Source of the DNA: Mesorhizobium sp. M2E.F.Ca.ET.219.01.1.1
Lineage (GTDB): Bacteria; Pseudomonadota; Alphaproteobacteria; Rhizobiales; Rhizobiaceae
Reading direction: 5' to 3'
Length of the DNA stretch: 64,000 nt
NCBI RefSeq assembly: GCF_004016445.2
Contig: NZ_SADT02000009.1
Coordinates: 1 to 64,000, forward strand
The notes below the pieces were generated by a model. The model was not told the origin of the DNA. It ran no database searches and saw nothing but the letters and a program-made list of their open reading frames with translations. Of this stretch, positions 1 to 9,102 are shown piece after piece (the stretch's first letter is position 1; each line of letters opens with the position of its first letter). Both the position numbers and the translations under genes were made by a program.

Positions 1-553
1 CTTCGCTCTTCAACCACCGTATGAGTTTTCGCCCATCCAATACTCCCTGCCTTACAGATTGAATTGTTCGCCCGATATTCGGGCTAAGCATATAATCTGC
101 ATGCAGGGAGCCGGGACGGCTGCGCTCGAAGTGATATGGCATGGCAATCTCGACAACCGTGATGCCACGCCGCGAGAAAAAGTTGGCAATCTGACGGTTC
201 CGCGCGCTTGCATTCCAATGGTGAAAGATCACCATCGCCTGATCGAACGACCCGCTTTCTGTGATTTTCGCCCAGACGACATTGTTCTCTTCAATGTCAG
301 TAGAAATATCCGATGGAAATTTGAGCCACCCATCTTTCCTTTCAAAACCCTGATCGCTCTCACTCGGCTCACCGAAAAAGGCTGGATCAGCCGCGGCCTG
401 GTCCGCAAGGACACAAAACTCCTCGATACTTGCTACATTCTTCGCGCCTGGAAAGGCGCGTTCCGCGTCAAGGACGAAATCCGTTGTTTTCTTTCCTTCC
501 TCACCGCGTCGCGCCCGCTGCTCATCCCAACGATCAAGCCAACTATGATACAC
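1..553 (-). CDS. rcgR: RcgR-like alpha/beta hydrolase, N-terminal part (runs off left edge)
   Basis: An open frame of 184 codons starts at a GTG (551-553) that overlaps the end of the upstream gene by 11 bp and runs off the window without a stop. The visible part is the N-terminal portion of an alpha/beta-hydrolase-like protein. Around residues 116-160 it reads VIFHHWNASARNRQIANFF followed by RRGITVVEIAMPYH, a typical strand-loop-strand with an HHWNA oxyanion-type loop. The catalytic Ser/Asp/His region lies outside the window. From memory, proteins with this block next to an RcgA-type membrane protein are called RcgR, putative quorum-lactone hydrolases of rhizobial plasmids. Translational coupling to the upstream gene is expected. 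The lactonase role is inference and the family assignment is fairly secure. Confidence 0.72.
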   Translation of the reverse strand, partial: MYHSWLDRWDEQRARRGEEGKKTTDFVLDAERAFPGAKNVASIEEFCVLADQAAADPAFFGEPSESDQGFERKDGWLKFPSDISTDIEENNVVWAKITESGSFDQAMVIFHHWNASARNRQIANFFSRRGITVVEIAMPYHFERSRPGSLHADYMLSPNIGRTIQSVRQGVLDGRKLIRWLKSE

Positions 554-2156
554 TATGATTGTTTCCTAACTTACCCGCTCGCCATTCCCCAAATCCGGGA
601 TCAATTAGCCCGTATATCGCGAGCAGCGCTCCAACGCCCAGAAGGATCGAAAAGCCAGCAAATGCATCGATCAGCAAGTAGCTAGCAACGAGTAACACCA
701 CGACCGCAGACATCTTCCACAAAGGCACATGAAACCGACTTCCGACACCCAAACGGATGGACCCATACAGAAAAACAAAACAGGTAGAAATAACGATAAG
801 AAGGCTGCTATAATGCGTCGGCATTCTATAACCGAACCCGTCGCTCACATTATTGCCCCCATACAAGGCTGAAGACATATCGCCGATCAACCAAGCCACA
901 ATATTTTCTCCACGCGATGTCAGGTATGAGCTTTGGGCCTTCATGCATATGGCGATCAGAACCCCCAAAACAGTGCATCGAAAAATCCCACGCATCACCC
1001 TGAGGCCGACTTCATTGACCTCATGTTGATAATCCATCTCCGGTCGACTCTTCGATGCCTCACCAATTCTCCGAAGGTCATAGACCACCGTATAAAGCAA
1101 AATGAGACCGACAAAGAAAAGATAAAAGCACAGGCACATGTATAGGTAAGCGAGACCGGTGAACACGACCGCCTCCGGTACCGATATGACCTCAGGGCGC
1201 ACAATCGCTAACTTTCCCCAATCCGTCGCATAGTTGCCACCGCCTTTCATCAGCGGGAGCAAACACACGCCGATCCACTGAAAAAGACCGGCGAACACCA
1301 CACAAATCAAAAAAACCGCCCAATATGTATACGACGAAGCTTCTACGCTGCGTGTCCAGGCATAGTCGCTTTCCATCCGGTCGCCCTGCGATACAAGTTT
1401 TATGCGACCATCGCCTTTCCAAAAGGCCAACAATTCTATCACGAAGGCAAAAAACAACGGCAAAAACACCATAAAGTCGAGCATCCAATTTGGCGCCCAA
1501 AGAAAGCCAACCTGCTTAACGAGGCCATCCGACCGTACGTAAGTAGCGTTGTGGATACCCGTAATATACGACAAGAACCCAAGGGCAGTGATGCCCGCAA
1601 ACACCGACGCCGGTAAATTCAAGGGAGATCCGCGACTAAAAATCGCCTCCGACGCCCTCGCCAGACTAAAACGCCGGCTCGGCCCCTTGGCGTCAGTGCC
1701 CCGTGCGAGCTCTGCCGGGGAGTCTAACTCATCATCGAAAGTCGCAGCCCGCGCCTTATCTGGAACCTCCGGCGCAACGGTGTTTCCCGCTCTCTTCCAT
1801 TCTCGCCTCTTGGCCGTTAACCGCGATTGCGCCGCACTCAGCTCCATCTGCCATTCGCTAGTTGCCACCGGATCATCGCACCCAAAAACCCTCGCCAGCC
1901 AACGAATGTTGGCAGCGCTAATCCCCTTCTCATTCTCTTGAAACCAAAGCTGCACCGTTCGCAGATCGACCCCAATCCGGTTGGAATCAATCTGTGAGAT
2001 CGCCTCTGCAAGAAGCTCGGGCGTCCATGGGCCTGCAGGAAACCCGTCTTTGCCCAATGGCCGACCCGCACCCGCCGCCACTAATCCTTTGAATAATTCT
2101 TTGAAATCACTCCCGTCTCTTGGCGGAGGGAGAAATAACTTTCCGTTCTTAAACAA
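543..2156 (-). CDS. rcgA: RcgA-like protein: cytoplasmic N-terminal domain plus multi-pass membrane domain
   Basis: This 537-residue protein starts at ATG 2156. Residues 1-110 are soluble and basic, with a helix-turn-helix-like stretch (DLRTVQLWFQENEKGISAAN, about 64-83). The rest holds about seven or eight hydrophobic segments, for example near 185-205, 220-242, 270-295, 330-355, 385-405, 440-460 and 475-525. I recognise the layout as the RcgA family, named from rhizobial plasmids where it is linked to conjugal transfer and paired with RcgR. The pair here overlaps by 11 bp, so it is one operon. No transport substrate can be read from the sequence. Base composition is lower in GC than the secretion genes. 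The function (transporter or signal receptor) is unproven. Confidence 0.7.
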   Translation of the reverse strand: MFKNGKLFLPPPRDGSDFKELFKGLVAAGAGRPLGKDGFPAGPWTPELLAEAISQIDSNRIGVDLRTVQLWFQENEKGISAANIRWLARVFGCDDPVATSEWQMELSAAQSRLTAKRREWKRAGNTVAPEVPDKARAATFDDELDSPAELARGTDAKGPSRRFSLARASEAIFSRGSPLNLPASVFAGITALGFLSYITGIHNATYVRSDGLVKQVGFLWAPNWMLDFMVFLPLFFAFVIELLAFWKGDGRIKLVSQGDRMESDYAWTRSVEASSYTYWAVFLICVVFAGLFQWIGVCLLPLMKGGGNYATDWGKLAIVRPEVISVPEAVVFTGLAYLYMCLCFYLFFVGLILLYTVVYDLRRIGEASKSRPEMDYQHEVNEVGLRVMRGIFRCTVLGVLIAICMKAQSSYLTSRGENIVAWLIGDMSSALYGGNNVSDGFGYRMPTHYSSLLIVISTCFVFLYGSIRLGVGSRFHVPLWKMSAVVVLLVASYLLIDAFAGFSILLGVGALLAIYGLIDPGFGEWRAGKLGNNHSVS

Positions 2157-2272
2157 TGACTTACAGGCTCAGGTTTCATTTCGTTTCGCTAGGCTTCGTA
2201 TCCTATCGTGCCCTCTTCCCTGATCAAGGTTTTTATCGACCCGATGCAACTAGCGGTTTGTCTCAATGAAAG

Positions 2273-2493
2273 GGGAGAAAGGGCTCTGCCCTCTCTCCCC
2301 AGCAAGCTGAAAACCGGTCTTCCCCATGCTTCTGCCTTTGGCCCGCAGCACCAGCCGGGAATCCGCGGACGAATCCCCGGCTGGCCCTTCGGGTTGGGCG
2401 ATCGCCCTTCCGGTTTTCTGCTTGCCCCCCTCTCTCCCGCTGCTCCGCGCGAGCTCGGGGAGCAGGAGCGGGGCTCCTGCCCCTTTCGGGCAG
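2273..2493. repeat. Palindrome-rich non-coding segment
   Basis: The gap 2157-2544 between rcgA and the next ORF contains a run of strong inverted repeats. These are GGGAGAAAGGGC / GCCCTCTCTCCC (2273-2284 with 2288-2299, one mismatch), CCAGCCGGG / CCCGGCTGG (2351-2359 with 2376-2384), the palindrome GGGCGATCGCCC (2396-2407), GCAGGAG / CTCCTGC (2462-2468 with 2474-2480) and TGCCC / GGGCA (2479-2493). Such density could mean REP-like elements, structured RNA or degenerate terminators. I do not recognise a named family. Open frames across it are low-complexity and on both strands, so I treat it as non-coding. Confidence 0.5.
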
Positions 2494-2544
2494 AAGACCG
2501 CTTCGCGGGTAAGGGAAAGGCAGCTTGGAAGGAGCTGAGGCGAA

Positions 2545-2841
2545 ATGTTTGAAACTCGGACAGAGAAGGGGCGACGTACCCTTTCGGAGCTGAAGTTGGC
2601 TGACGTGACCGAGCGTCACATGGCGACACAAAAGGCATCTGCCATCGTTCCCGACGGGGAAGGGCGACGGGTGTCCGAAGAGGCGATGGCGCGCCGCGAG
2701 GTGACCATGTATCGGCCGGCCGATCACAAGGAGTCGATCGGCAAGCTCGTGTATATCGCGGCGTACCTCATCGCCCAGCGCAAGCGCCTCGAAGAGGAGG
2801 AGCTGGCGACCATTCTGAAAATGGCTGCGCCCGTCGGGTGA
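2545..2841 (+). CDS. Small hypothetical protein (98 aa)
   Basis: ATG at 2545 follows AAGGAG about 11 nt upstream, a usable but distant ribosome site. The product is charged and mostly helical, with no signal peptide or membrane segment. The region 55-90 (YRPADHKESIGKLVYIAAYL, then a Glu/Lys-rich helix) looks like a real amphipathic segment rather than random translation. I do not recognise a family. It stands alone between palindrome-rich DNA and a dispersed repeat, so it could also be a remnant. Confidence 0.4.
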   Translation: MFETRTEKGRRTLSELKLADVTERHMATQKASAIVPDGEGRRVSEEAMARREVTMYRPADHKESIGKLVYIAAYLIAQRKRLEEEELATILKMAAPVG

Positions 2842-3233
2842 GCTTTCGACCATGGGGAAAGTCCGCCGCCCAGGCGAGATTAAGCGCAGGCGTTTCCGTG
2901 AAGGACTGTCACAGTAGATCAGTCCTTCCATGGACTAGTGGTGGAAATCTGACGCTTGGTACCGGAGTCGAAATACCGGTTTCGTCCCCTTGCAGACCTT
3001 CCCTGAAGGCGGGCCGAGGGAGTGTCGTGACCCGAAGCCGCCGCTCCCGCCACGCTTCAAGAACGACTGCTGTGCGCCCCATAACGGTCATCGAGCCCCG
3101 GTCGCTGTTGCGGCAAAGCGGACATGACGCAGTGACAACAAGGGGCCTAGTTGCCCTGGTTGCACGCGAGGCCGCCATTGTGCTTTAACTCGCTCAATGG
3201 AATGGTATAGGGGCGGGTCTTGGGGCGGAACAC
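2842..3233. other. Non-coding gap with dispersed repeat
   Basis: I see no supportable gene here. Frames on both strands are Arg/Ser/Pro-rich shadows. The stretch contains one arm (3024-3078) of a repeat found again, inverted, at 40636-40690. Confidence 0.4.
3024..3078 (-). repeat. Dispersed repeat, copy 1 (inverted relative to copy at 40636)
   Basis: The reverse complement of 3024-3078 matches 40636-40690 at 52 of 55 positions. The shared block starts GGCGCACAGCAGTCGTTCT and ends CGGGTCACGAC. Outside these limits the two loci keep only scattered similarity, so the block is either a conserved core or what is left of an older element. Confidence 0.65.
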
Positions 3234-3575
3234 ATGTATCCGAGCGGTCCGTTTCGCCGCTCGCTGGCCTTGGCGATGACGGTCATCGCGTCGGCCTTTC
3301 TGGCAGCGGGCGTTCTCCCCGCCGCCGAAATGGAGCGCGTGCCTGCGGGCAAGGTCGACTTCATCTTCATCAAGGGCGCGATCACCGAAGGCGACGGCCA
3401 TAAATTCGGACAGCTTGCGACTGAGACCGACCAGCACAAGCTCCAGATGATGAAGCTCATCGGCGATGTGGCAATTGCCCCGGAATCGATCGCTCGCGGC
3501 GTCGCCTATGCGATCGAGCAACCGGACGATGTCGATGTCGGCAGCATCGTCATAAGGCCCACCGCTCAGGGCTGA
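3234..3575 (+). pseudogene. Chimeric remnant: signal peptide plus short-chain dehydrogenase C-terminus
   Basis: The 113-residue frame begins with a good signal peptide (Arg-rich start, hydrophobic 10-28, cleavage near LPAAE). It continues for about 25 residues in a style seen in small periplasmic proteins (VDFIFIKGAITEGDGHKF). From about residue 68 it ends with GDVAIAPESIARGVAYAIEQ and a PTAQG tail, the usual C-terminus of short-chain dehydrogenases of the NADP type, where P-x-S-x-A-R-x-V-x-Y precedes the tail. The Rossmann fold and the catalytic Tyr/Lys are absent. The simplest reading is a deletion joining two genes in frame. It lies 12 bp from, and convergent with, the RND pump gene. It may be transcribed but cannot be a working dehydrogenase. 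Confidence 0.5.
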
Positions 3576-3587
3576 AGTCCTGGCTGC

Positions 3588-6500
3588 CTATGACTCGACC
3601 GTATGAGCTTCGGAATTGATCATCATTCCACCAATGCGCTTGAGCCTGTCGCTTGCTCCGGCCATAAGGACATGGATCGCCGGAACGACGATGAGCGACA
3701 GCATCGTCGATGCCACCAGTCCTCCGATGACCGCGACCGCCATCGGCGCTCGGAATTCGCCGCCGATCTCGTGACCGAGCGCGGCCGGCACCATGCCCGC
3801 GGCCATCGCCAGAGTCGTCATGGTGATCGGCCGCAATCGCTCGGTGCATGCCTCGATGGTTGCCTGGATGCGCGGCAGGCCCGACCGTTCCAGTTCGATG
3901 GCGAAATCGACGAGCATGATCGAATTCTTCACCACGATCCCCATCAGCATCAGGATCCCGATGACGACAGGCAGCGACACCGGATAGCCCGTCACGACCA
4001 GGGAAGCGATCACCCCTCCGACCGCCAGCGGAAGAGGCGTGATGATCGTCAACGGCGTCAGCGGGCTTCCGAACAGCAAGATCAGCACGATCATCACCAG
4101 GCTCAGCCCGCCGATCATCGCGAATGCGAAGCTGGTGAAGACGTTGTCCTTCGAATCGGAGTCGCCGGTCGCCTGCATCTCGACGCCCACCGGCAAGGAT
4201 TTGACGGAAGGGAGCTTCTTCAGCAGGGCAATGCCGTCGCCCTGCGTAACGCCCGGCTGAAGATCCGCGCCAATCTCGATCCGCCGCTGGCGTTCCATGC
4301 GCTGAATGACCGAAACGCTTTCCCCCTCCTCGAAACGCGCGGCCTCCTCCAGCGGCACCATTGCGCCCGAAGCCGTCGTTATCCGCAGCTGCTTCAGTTT
4401 CTCCACGCTGTCCACCCCATCGTCCGCGACGAGGGTCCGGATCGGGATCAGCCTTCCCTTGTCGTTGAAGCTCGGAAGCTTCGAGTCGGAATCCCCTATC
4501 GTCGCGACCTTTATCGCCTCGGCGATCTGCGAGGCGCTTATGCCGAGATCGGCAGCCCGGCCTGGCGATACGTCCATGCGGATTTCGGGCTGCCGCGACG
4601 ACTCGGACGATGTCGGATTGACGTAGACCGGGTTGGAACGCATCTCCCTGAGGATCGCCTGTGCCGTCCGCGACGCCTCCTCGCCATTGGTGCTAAGGAT
4701 CGCAAACGAGACAGCCCGGCCGCCGCGGTCGTTGATGAATTCAAAGCGAAGATCGGCAATCATTTTCAGCTCGGCATCGACCTTCTTTTCTATGTCGTCG
4801 GGCCTGAGCTTCCTGTGTCCCCTGTCCCCGACAGAGATTGTGATGACCGACTTGCGGATATCCCGCACGCCATCCGCCCCGGCCCCGGCGCGCACGAAGA
4901 CAGTCTTCACATCCTCGATCTTTCTGAGCCGCTGGGCGATGACATCCGAAGCCGTCTCGTTTTCTGCCAGTGTCGATCCGGGCGCAAGCTCGATCGAGAC
5001 CGTTATCCGACCGGTATCCTGCGCCGGCAGAAACTCGGTCGGCAAGCGGGTGGCAAACATGATCGACAGCGCGAACAGGCCGGCAGCAAGGCCCGTCGTC
5101 GCCCATCGCGATCGGATCACCGTCGCCAGCAGCATCCGGTAGTATTTCATCACGGCGCCCTCCCTCTCCTCATGCGGGGCGCCCGAAGACTTCAGGAAAT
5201 AGGCGGCCATGAGCGGCGTCACCAGCCGCGCCACAAGCAGCGAGAAGAAGACGGCGATGGCGACCGTCAGGCCGAACTGCCGGAAATACTGCCCGATCTC
5301 CCCGCCCATCAATCCGACGGGTGCGAACACTGCGATGATGGCGGCAGAGATCGCGATGACGGCCAGCCCAATTTCATCCGAAGCGTCGAGAGCGGCCCTG
5401 AAGGCAGTTTTCCCTAAGCTCCTATGGCGAACGATGTTCTCGATCTCGACGATGGAATCGTCGACGAGGATGCCGGTCACCAGCGTGATCGCAAGCAGGC
5501 TCAGCATGTTCAGCGAGAAACCCGCCAGCTCGATCGCCCAGAAGGTCGGGATCGCCGAAAGGGGAAGGCTGATGGCGGCAATGGCGGTCGCCCGCCAGTC
5601 GCGCAGGAACAAGAAGACGACGACCACGGCGAGGATCGCGCCCTCGACCAATGTGCTGCGGGCGGAGAGGAAATTCGCCATCGTCTGCGTGACGCTGTCA
5701 TCGACGACCCGGAACACGGTCCCCGGCATCGTCGCCGTGATCCCGTCAAGCGCGGCAGCGACCTTCTGCGCGACGTCCACATCCCCCGCCCCGATCGTCT
5801 TGTAGACGGTAAACCCTATCGCCGGCTCGCCATCCAGCTGCGCAAAGTCCTCCCGCTTCTGGATCGTATCCGCCACGGTCGCCACATCGGCAACCGCCAC
5901 CGTCTTTCCCTGCGGCAGGGTCAGGCGGATCGATCTCAGATCATCGAGAGACTTCACCGCCGCCGCGGTCGCCAGAGTCTTGTCCCGGGCATCGACGTTG
6001 GCGCGCCCGGACGGCAGGTTGAACTGGCTTGCCGCGATCTGGTCGCTGACGGAGGTCGCGGTGAGACGCAGCGCCGCGAGCCGGTCTCCATTCAACTGGA
6101 CATGGATCTCCCGCTCGACGGTGCCGACCAGTTCGACGCGCCCCACGCCCGGCAGGCCCTGTAGCTTGCGGATGACGACGTCGTTGACGAAATAGGACAG
6201 CTCCTGGGCCGACATCGACGCATTCTTGACCGAATACACCACGACCGGCTGGTTTTCGGAATCGACCCGATCGATGATCGGTTCGTCAATCGCTGCAGGC
6301 AGGCGATCGCGGATCTTCGTCACGGCATCCCTGACATCGGACATGGCCCGGTCGATCGGTACGCCTATTTCGAATTTGACATTGGTCTCCGACCGGCCCT
6401 CCGATATCATCGACTTGATATGCTTGATCTTCGGCAGCACCGCGACGCTGTCCTCGACCAGCTTGGTGATCTGGACCTCCATTTCTTCCGGCGATGCCGC

Positions 6501-6665
6501 AGATTCCTCGATCGTCACCTTCACTTCAGGAACGTCGACCGTCGGAAAATAGGTGATGGGCAGCGTCTGGTAGCTTCTCAGGCCGAGACCCGTCAGCAGC
6601 AGGAACAGCAGGACCACCGGGACGGGCGTGCGGATCGCCCACGCTGAAATGTTCATGGATCGCAC
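3588..6665 (-). CDS. RND efflux pump inner-membrane transporter (HAE1 type)
   Basis: 1025 residues, the normal size for a hydrophobe/amphiphile RND pump. The N-terminus (ISAWAIRTPVPVVLLFLLLT) is the first membrane helix, followed by a porter domain with the TYFPTVDVPEV strand. The central membrane block carries the proton-relay pair in GILVDDSIVEIEN (near residue 400). A second porter domain and six C-terminal helices follow. It starts 3 bp from the end of the adaptor gene, so the two are one operon. With the adaptor and a TolC-type outer-membrane protein, not encoded here, it would expel small molecules using proton force. The substrate is unknown. The ATG at 6665 is used, though one three codons in (6656) is also possible. 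Confidence 0.93.
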   Translation of the reverse strand: MRSMNISAWAIRTPVPVVLLFLLLTGLGLRSYQTLPITYFPTVDVPEVKVTIEESAASPEEMEVQITKLVEDSVAVLPKIKHIKSMISEGRSETNVKFEIGVPIDRAMSDVRDAVTKIRDRLPAAIDEPIIDRVDSENQPVVVYSVKNASMSAQELSYFVNDVVIRKLQGLPGVGRVELVGTVEREIHVQLNGDRLAALRLTATSVSDQIAASQFNLPSGRANVDARDKTLATAAAVKSLDDLRSIRLTLPQGKTVAVADVATVADTIQKREDFAQLDGEPAIGFTVYKTIGAGDVDVAQKVAAALDGITATMPGTVFRVVDDSVTQTMANFLSARSTLVEGAILAVVVVFLFLRDWRATAIAAISLPLSAIPTFWAIELAGFSLNMLSLLAITLVTGILVDDSIVEIENIVRHRSLGKTAFRAALDASDEIGLAVIAISAAIIAVFAPVGLMGGEIGQYFRQFGLTVAIAVFFSLLVARLVTPLMAAYFLKSSGAPHEEREGAVMKYYRMLLATVIRSRWATTGLAAGLFALSIMFATRLPTEFLPAQDTGRITVSIELAPGSTLAENETASDVIAQRLRKIEDVKTVFVRAGAGADGVRDIRKSVITISVGDRGHRKLRPDDIEKKVDAELKMIADLRFEFINDRGGRAVSFAILSTNGEEASRTAQAILREMRSNPVYVNPTSSESSRQPEIRMDVSPGRAADLGISASQIAEAIKVATIGDSDSKLPSFNDKGRLIPIRTLVADDGVDSVEKLKQLRITTASGAMVPLEEAARFEEGESVSVIQRMERQRRIEIGADLQPGVTQGDGIALLKKLPSVKSLPVGVEMQATGDSDSKDNVFTSFAFAMIGGLSLVMIVLILLFGSPLTPLTIITPLPLAVGGVIASLVVTGYPVSLPVVIGILMLMGIVVKNSIMLVDFAIELERSGLPRIQATIEACTERLRPITMTTLAMAAGMVPAALGHEIGGEFRAPMAVAVIGGLVASTMLSLIVVPAIHVLMAGASDRLKRIGGMMINSEAHTVES

Positions 6666-6667
6666 CG

Positions 6668-7849
6668 TCAGTTCTGGTTGATATTCGCCGAGGCATCCGC
6701 CTGCTCCATGACGGGGATCGCTTCGTCTCCCACATCCATGAAGCCGCCCGACTTCAGCACCACCAGGTCGCCTTCGTCGACGCCCGTCCGGACCTGGACA
6801 AGTCCGCCCCGGCGCACGCCGAGCGAGACCGCCTTCCGTTCGATGCGGTTGTCCTTGAGAATCGTGATCGATGGCGTCTCGCCGGTATTCGTGATCGCGG
6901 ACGACGGAAGGAATATGCCGGCCCTGCTTCCGACATCGATCTGCGCCGAGGCGAAAGCGCCGACCGGCGCAGCTGCGCCGCCATGCGGCAGTGGGATACG
7001 CGCCCGCCCGAGGCGCGTACCGTCGGCAAGCGCCGGAGCGATGAATCGGACGGCGCTCTTCAAGGTCGAGGCTCCGTCATCCAGCGAAATGGTCGTGGAT
7101 GCTCCCACGGAAATGGAATTGAACTGCGCCTGCGGAATTTCCGCTTCCAGCTCGAACTCATCGTTATTTGCGATCACGAAGAGCTGCTCGCTGGACGACG
7201 AGGTGACGCCGCCGACTTTCGCCGACCGCTTGACGATCCTGCCGGCCACGGGCGCGATGATCTTCGTGTAGCTGAGTCGCAATTCTATGTCCTTGCGCGC
7301 TGCCGCAGCGGTCTCGACCGCAGCCTGCGCCACCTTGACGGCCTGCCGGCTGGAATCGACGGTGACCTCCGCTCGCGCAAGCGCCTTCTGACGTTGTTCG
7401 AGAGCTTCCTGCGAAAGCACCCCCTTGGGGACGAGCTTCTCCGCACGCCGAAGATCGGCCTCCGCCTCGTCCCTGGAGATCATCGCGCTTTCCAGCGCGC
7501 TGAAGGCCTGTCCGAGCTGGGCGGGCATGCTGCTGCGCTGGGCATCGTTTTGCAGCAGCTCGATATCGAGCTTCGAGGCGTCGAGCGTCGCCAGCACCTG
7601 CCCCTGCGCCACCAGGTCGCCCTCCTCGGCACGGATGGAATTGATCTTGCTTCCTTCAAGGTCGGCGTTCACCAGCGTCGTCTCCCTGGGAACCACGGTT
7701 CCGACCGCCGACACGGTCTGCTCCAGGACCTTTTCGCTGGCGGCGACCACCGTTACGCGCGGCGCCTGCCCGTCGGCGGCAAGGCCGCGACCCGGAAGGC
7801 CCGATGCCGCAAGCACAAGGACGAGCGATATCCTCTGACCGACCTTCAT
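6668..7849 (-). CDS. RND efflux periplasmic adaptor (membrane fusion protein)
   Basis: The product has the adaptor layout: a signal peptide (MKVGQRISLVLVLAASG, cleavage near GLAADG), an N-terminal beta-barrel strand, a biotinyl-lipoyl half (IRAEEGDLVAQGQVLATLD), a long alpha-hairpin (about 95-185), the second lipoyl half (SYTKIIAPVAGRIVKRSAKV) and a beta-barrel/membrane-proximal domain. I chose ATG 7849 because it puts the signal peptide at the N-terminus. The open frame extends to 7945, and that 32-residue leader has no signal character. It links the RND pump to an outer-membrane channel and is co-transcribed with the pump. A MipA-type porin lies upstream in the same orientation. Confidence 0.88.
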   Translation of the reverse strand: MKVGQRISLVLVLAASGLPGRGLAADGQAPRVTVVAASEKVLEQTVSAVGTVVPRETTLVNADLEGSKINSIRAEEGDLVAQGQVLATLDASKLDIELLQNDAQRSSMPAQLGQAFSALESAMISRDEAEADLRRAEKLVPKGVLSQEALEQRQKALARAEVTVDSSRQAVKVAQAAVETAAAARKDIELRLSYTKIIAPVAGRIVKRSAKVGGVTSSSSEQLFVIANNDEFELEAEIPQAQFNSISVGASTTISLDDGASTLKSAVRFIAPALADGTRLGRARIPLPHGGAAAPVGAFASAQIDVGSRAGIFLPSSAITNTGETPSITILKDNRIERKAVSLGVRRGGLVQVRTGVDEGDLVVLKSGGFMDVGDEAIPVMEQADASANINQN

Positions 7850-8019
7850 GAACCGAAGGACCTGGCCTTCCTGCCGCTGGCAGGATGCGCTGTAGGCGGA
7901 GATGGGGAGCGTCATGCAGTATTCCTTGCCAATGATTGGTCTCATTGCCGCGTGGGCGGGATCGAGACGGCCCCGCCAGGGGAATGCGATTGTGTCGCGG
8001 CGGGACCGTTCGGGGGGTG

Positions 8020-8874
8020 TCAGAACCGGTAGCCGAGCACGAGCATCGTCTTGGACTGGACCTTCTCCTTGACGATCGGGCTATCCGCCGCATCGCCGAC
8101 CAGGAAGCCGACGCTCTCCTGGCCTTTCACCACCCAATTCTTGTTGATGAGATACGTCGCCGAGGCCGAGACATCGACGCTCTTGATCCCCGCGCCGGCC
8201 TTGTACTGCGAATAGCCGGAGCGAGCCGATTGCCGGCTGTCGACGCCGAAATAGGCTTCCATGTAGTTGTCGTCCGCAAATGTGGCGGAGGCCTCGGCGC
8301 CCAAAATAAGGTGCTCGGTAATCGGCTGGGAGATGGACGCGCCGGCCTTTGCCAGCAGCCCATCGCTGCCGCCGATCGTCTTGTCGACCGACACGAAGAG
8401 GCTGGCCGGGCCAAAACTGTAGGTTGCCTTGCCGCCGACCGTCACGCCGAAATCGACGTCGCCCATGCCGCGCAATGCATCGGCATCGTCTTCCTTGCGG
8501 CCGCTGTCGTAACCAACATTCACGTCGAATCTCAAAGGCCCCTTCTGCAGCGCCTTCACGTCGATGCCGCTCGGATCGATGGTGATCCGGTCGAAGAACT
8601 CGGCCGAGATGAACGGGATCGGCGACACCTCGAACTCGTCGCTGCCTTCGTATTTCGGCTGGTAGGAGGCGCCGGCGCCGACGATCACATGCCAGTCATG
8701 CAGCGCCTGTCGAACCGGGCCGAAGCGCGCCGGGTCCGGAGGAGGCTGGGGAGAGGCATCCTGCTCGCTCGTGAAATCGGCCGCCGCAGCGGCGAACGGC
8801 GAGAGGAAAAGCGAGGCGATTGCCGCATAAAACAAGCGGGACCGGTCCGCAGTCTTCTGGATAGAGGCAGACAT
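8020..8874 (-). CDS. MipA/OmpV family outer-membrane protein
   Basis: 284 residues from ATG 8874, which is preceded by GGAG at 7 nt; an upstream ATG at 8919 lacks such a site. A signal peptide ends near PFAAAAADF. After it come alternating beta-strands typical of a 12-strand barrel (VGAGASYQPKYEGSDEFEV, then YDSGRKEDDADALRGMGDV) and a terminal aromatic strand ending GYRF, the outer-membrane insertion signal. MipA/OmpV proteins interact with murein-synthesis enzymes or act as porins, and they often sit beside two-component genes. Here the gene is upstream of an RND operon on the same strand and divergent from a response regulator, which probably controls it. Confidence 0.85.
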   Translation of the reverse strand: MSASIQKTADRSRLFYAAIASLFLSPFAAAAADFTSEQDASPQPPPDPARFGPVRQALHDWHVIVGAGASYQPKYEGSDEFEVSPIPFISAEFFDRITIDPSGIDVKALQKGPLRFDVNVGYDSGRKEDDADALRGMGDVDFGVTVGGKATYSFGPASLFVSVDKTIGGSDGLLAKAGASISQPITEHLILGAEASATFADDNYMEAYFGVDSRQSARSGYSQYKAGAGIKSVDVSASATYLINKNWVVKGQESVGFLVGDAADSPIVKEKVQSKTMLVLGYRF

Positions 8875-9102
8875 GAATGCTCCAAAGGTTCGATTGCGCG
8901 CCTTCCCCGAAGTCAGCAATTCGGAAGCGCGTTACGTCTCGAAGAAATGGCATGAGAACGGGAGACTGCGTGTTGGATAATGTTAAGAGTTATTGCTGAT
9001 GGACGATGGCAGGCGGCGACCCGAAATATTTCTTAATATTGCAAGCCCGCGGCGGTGGCGGGGCCATGCTAAGGATACCGTATCTGAACGGAGGTTCTGT
9101 GT
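8875..9102. promoter_or_regulatory. Divergent intergenic region between mipA-like and response regulator genes
   Basis: This 228-bp gap separates the leftward mipA-RND genes from the rightward two-component genes and must hold both promoters. A relatively AT-rich core lies at about 8970-9000. The only clear signal I can mark is GGAGG at 9090-9094 for the regulator. I cannot identify a specific operator by eye. Confidence 0.4.

Noticed and set aside
59-685. 208-codon open frame on the plus strand at the left edge
   Set aside because: The minus strand carries the RcgR-like frame with recognisable motifs across the same DNA, so this is its shadow.
2189-2931. Overlapping open frames on the minus strand through the palindrome-rich gap
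   Set aside because: They run through inverted repeats in several frames, have Arg/Pro/Ser-rich products and no supported start.
3603-5417. 604-codon open frame on the plus strand
   Set aside because: It is antisense to the RND pump gene. The product is Arg/Asp/His-rich low-complexity text typical of a shadow in high-GC DNA, with no domain.
6983-8032. 349-codon open frame on the plus strand
   Set aside because: It is antisense to the adaptor gene, with a low-complexity product and no family pattern.
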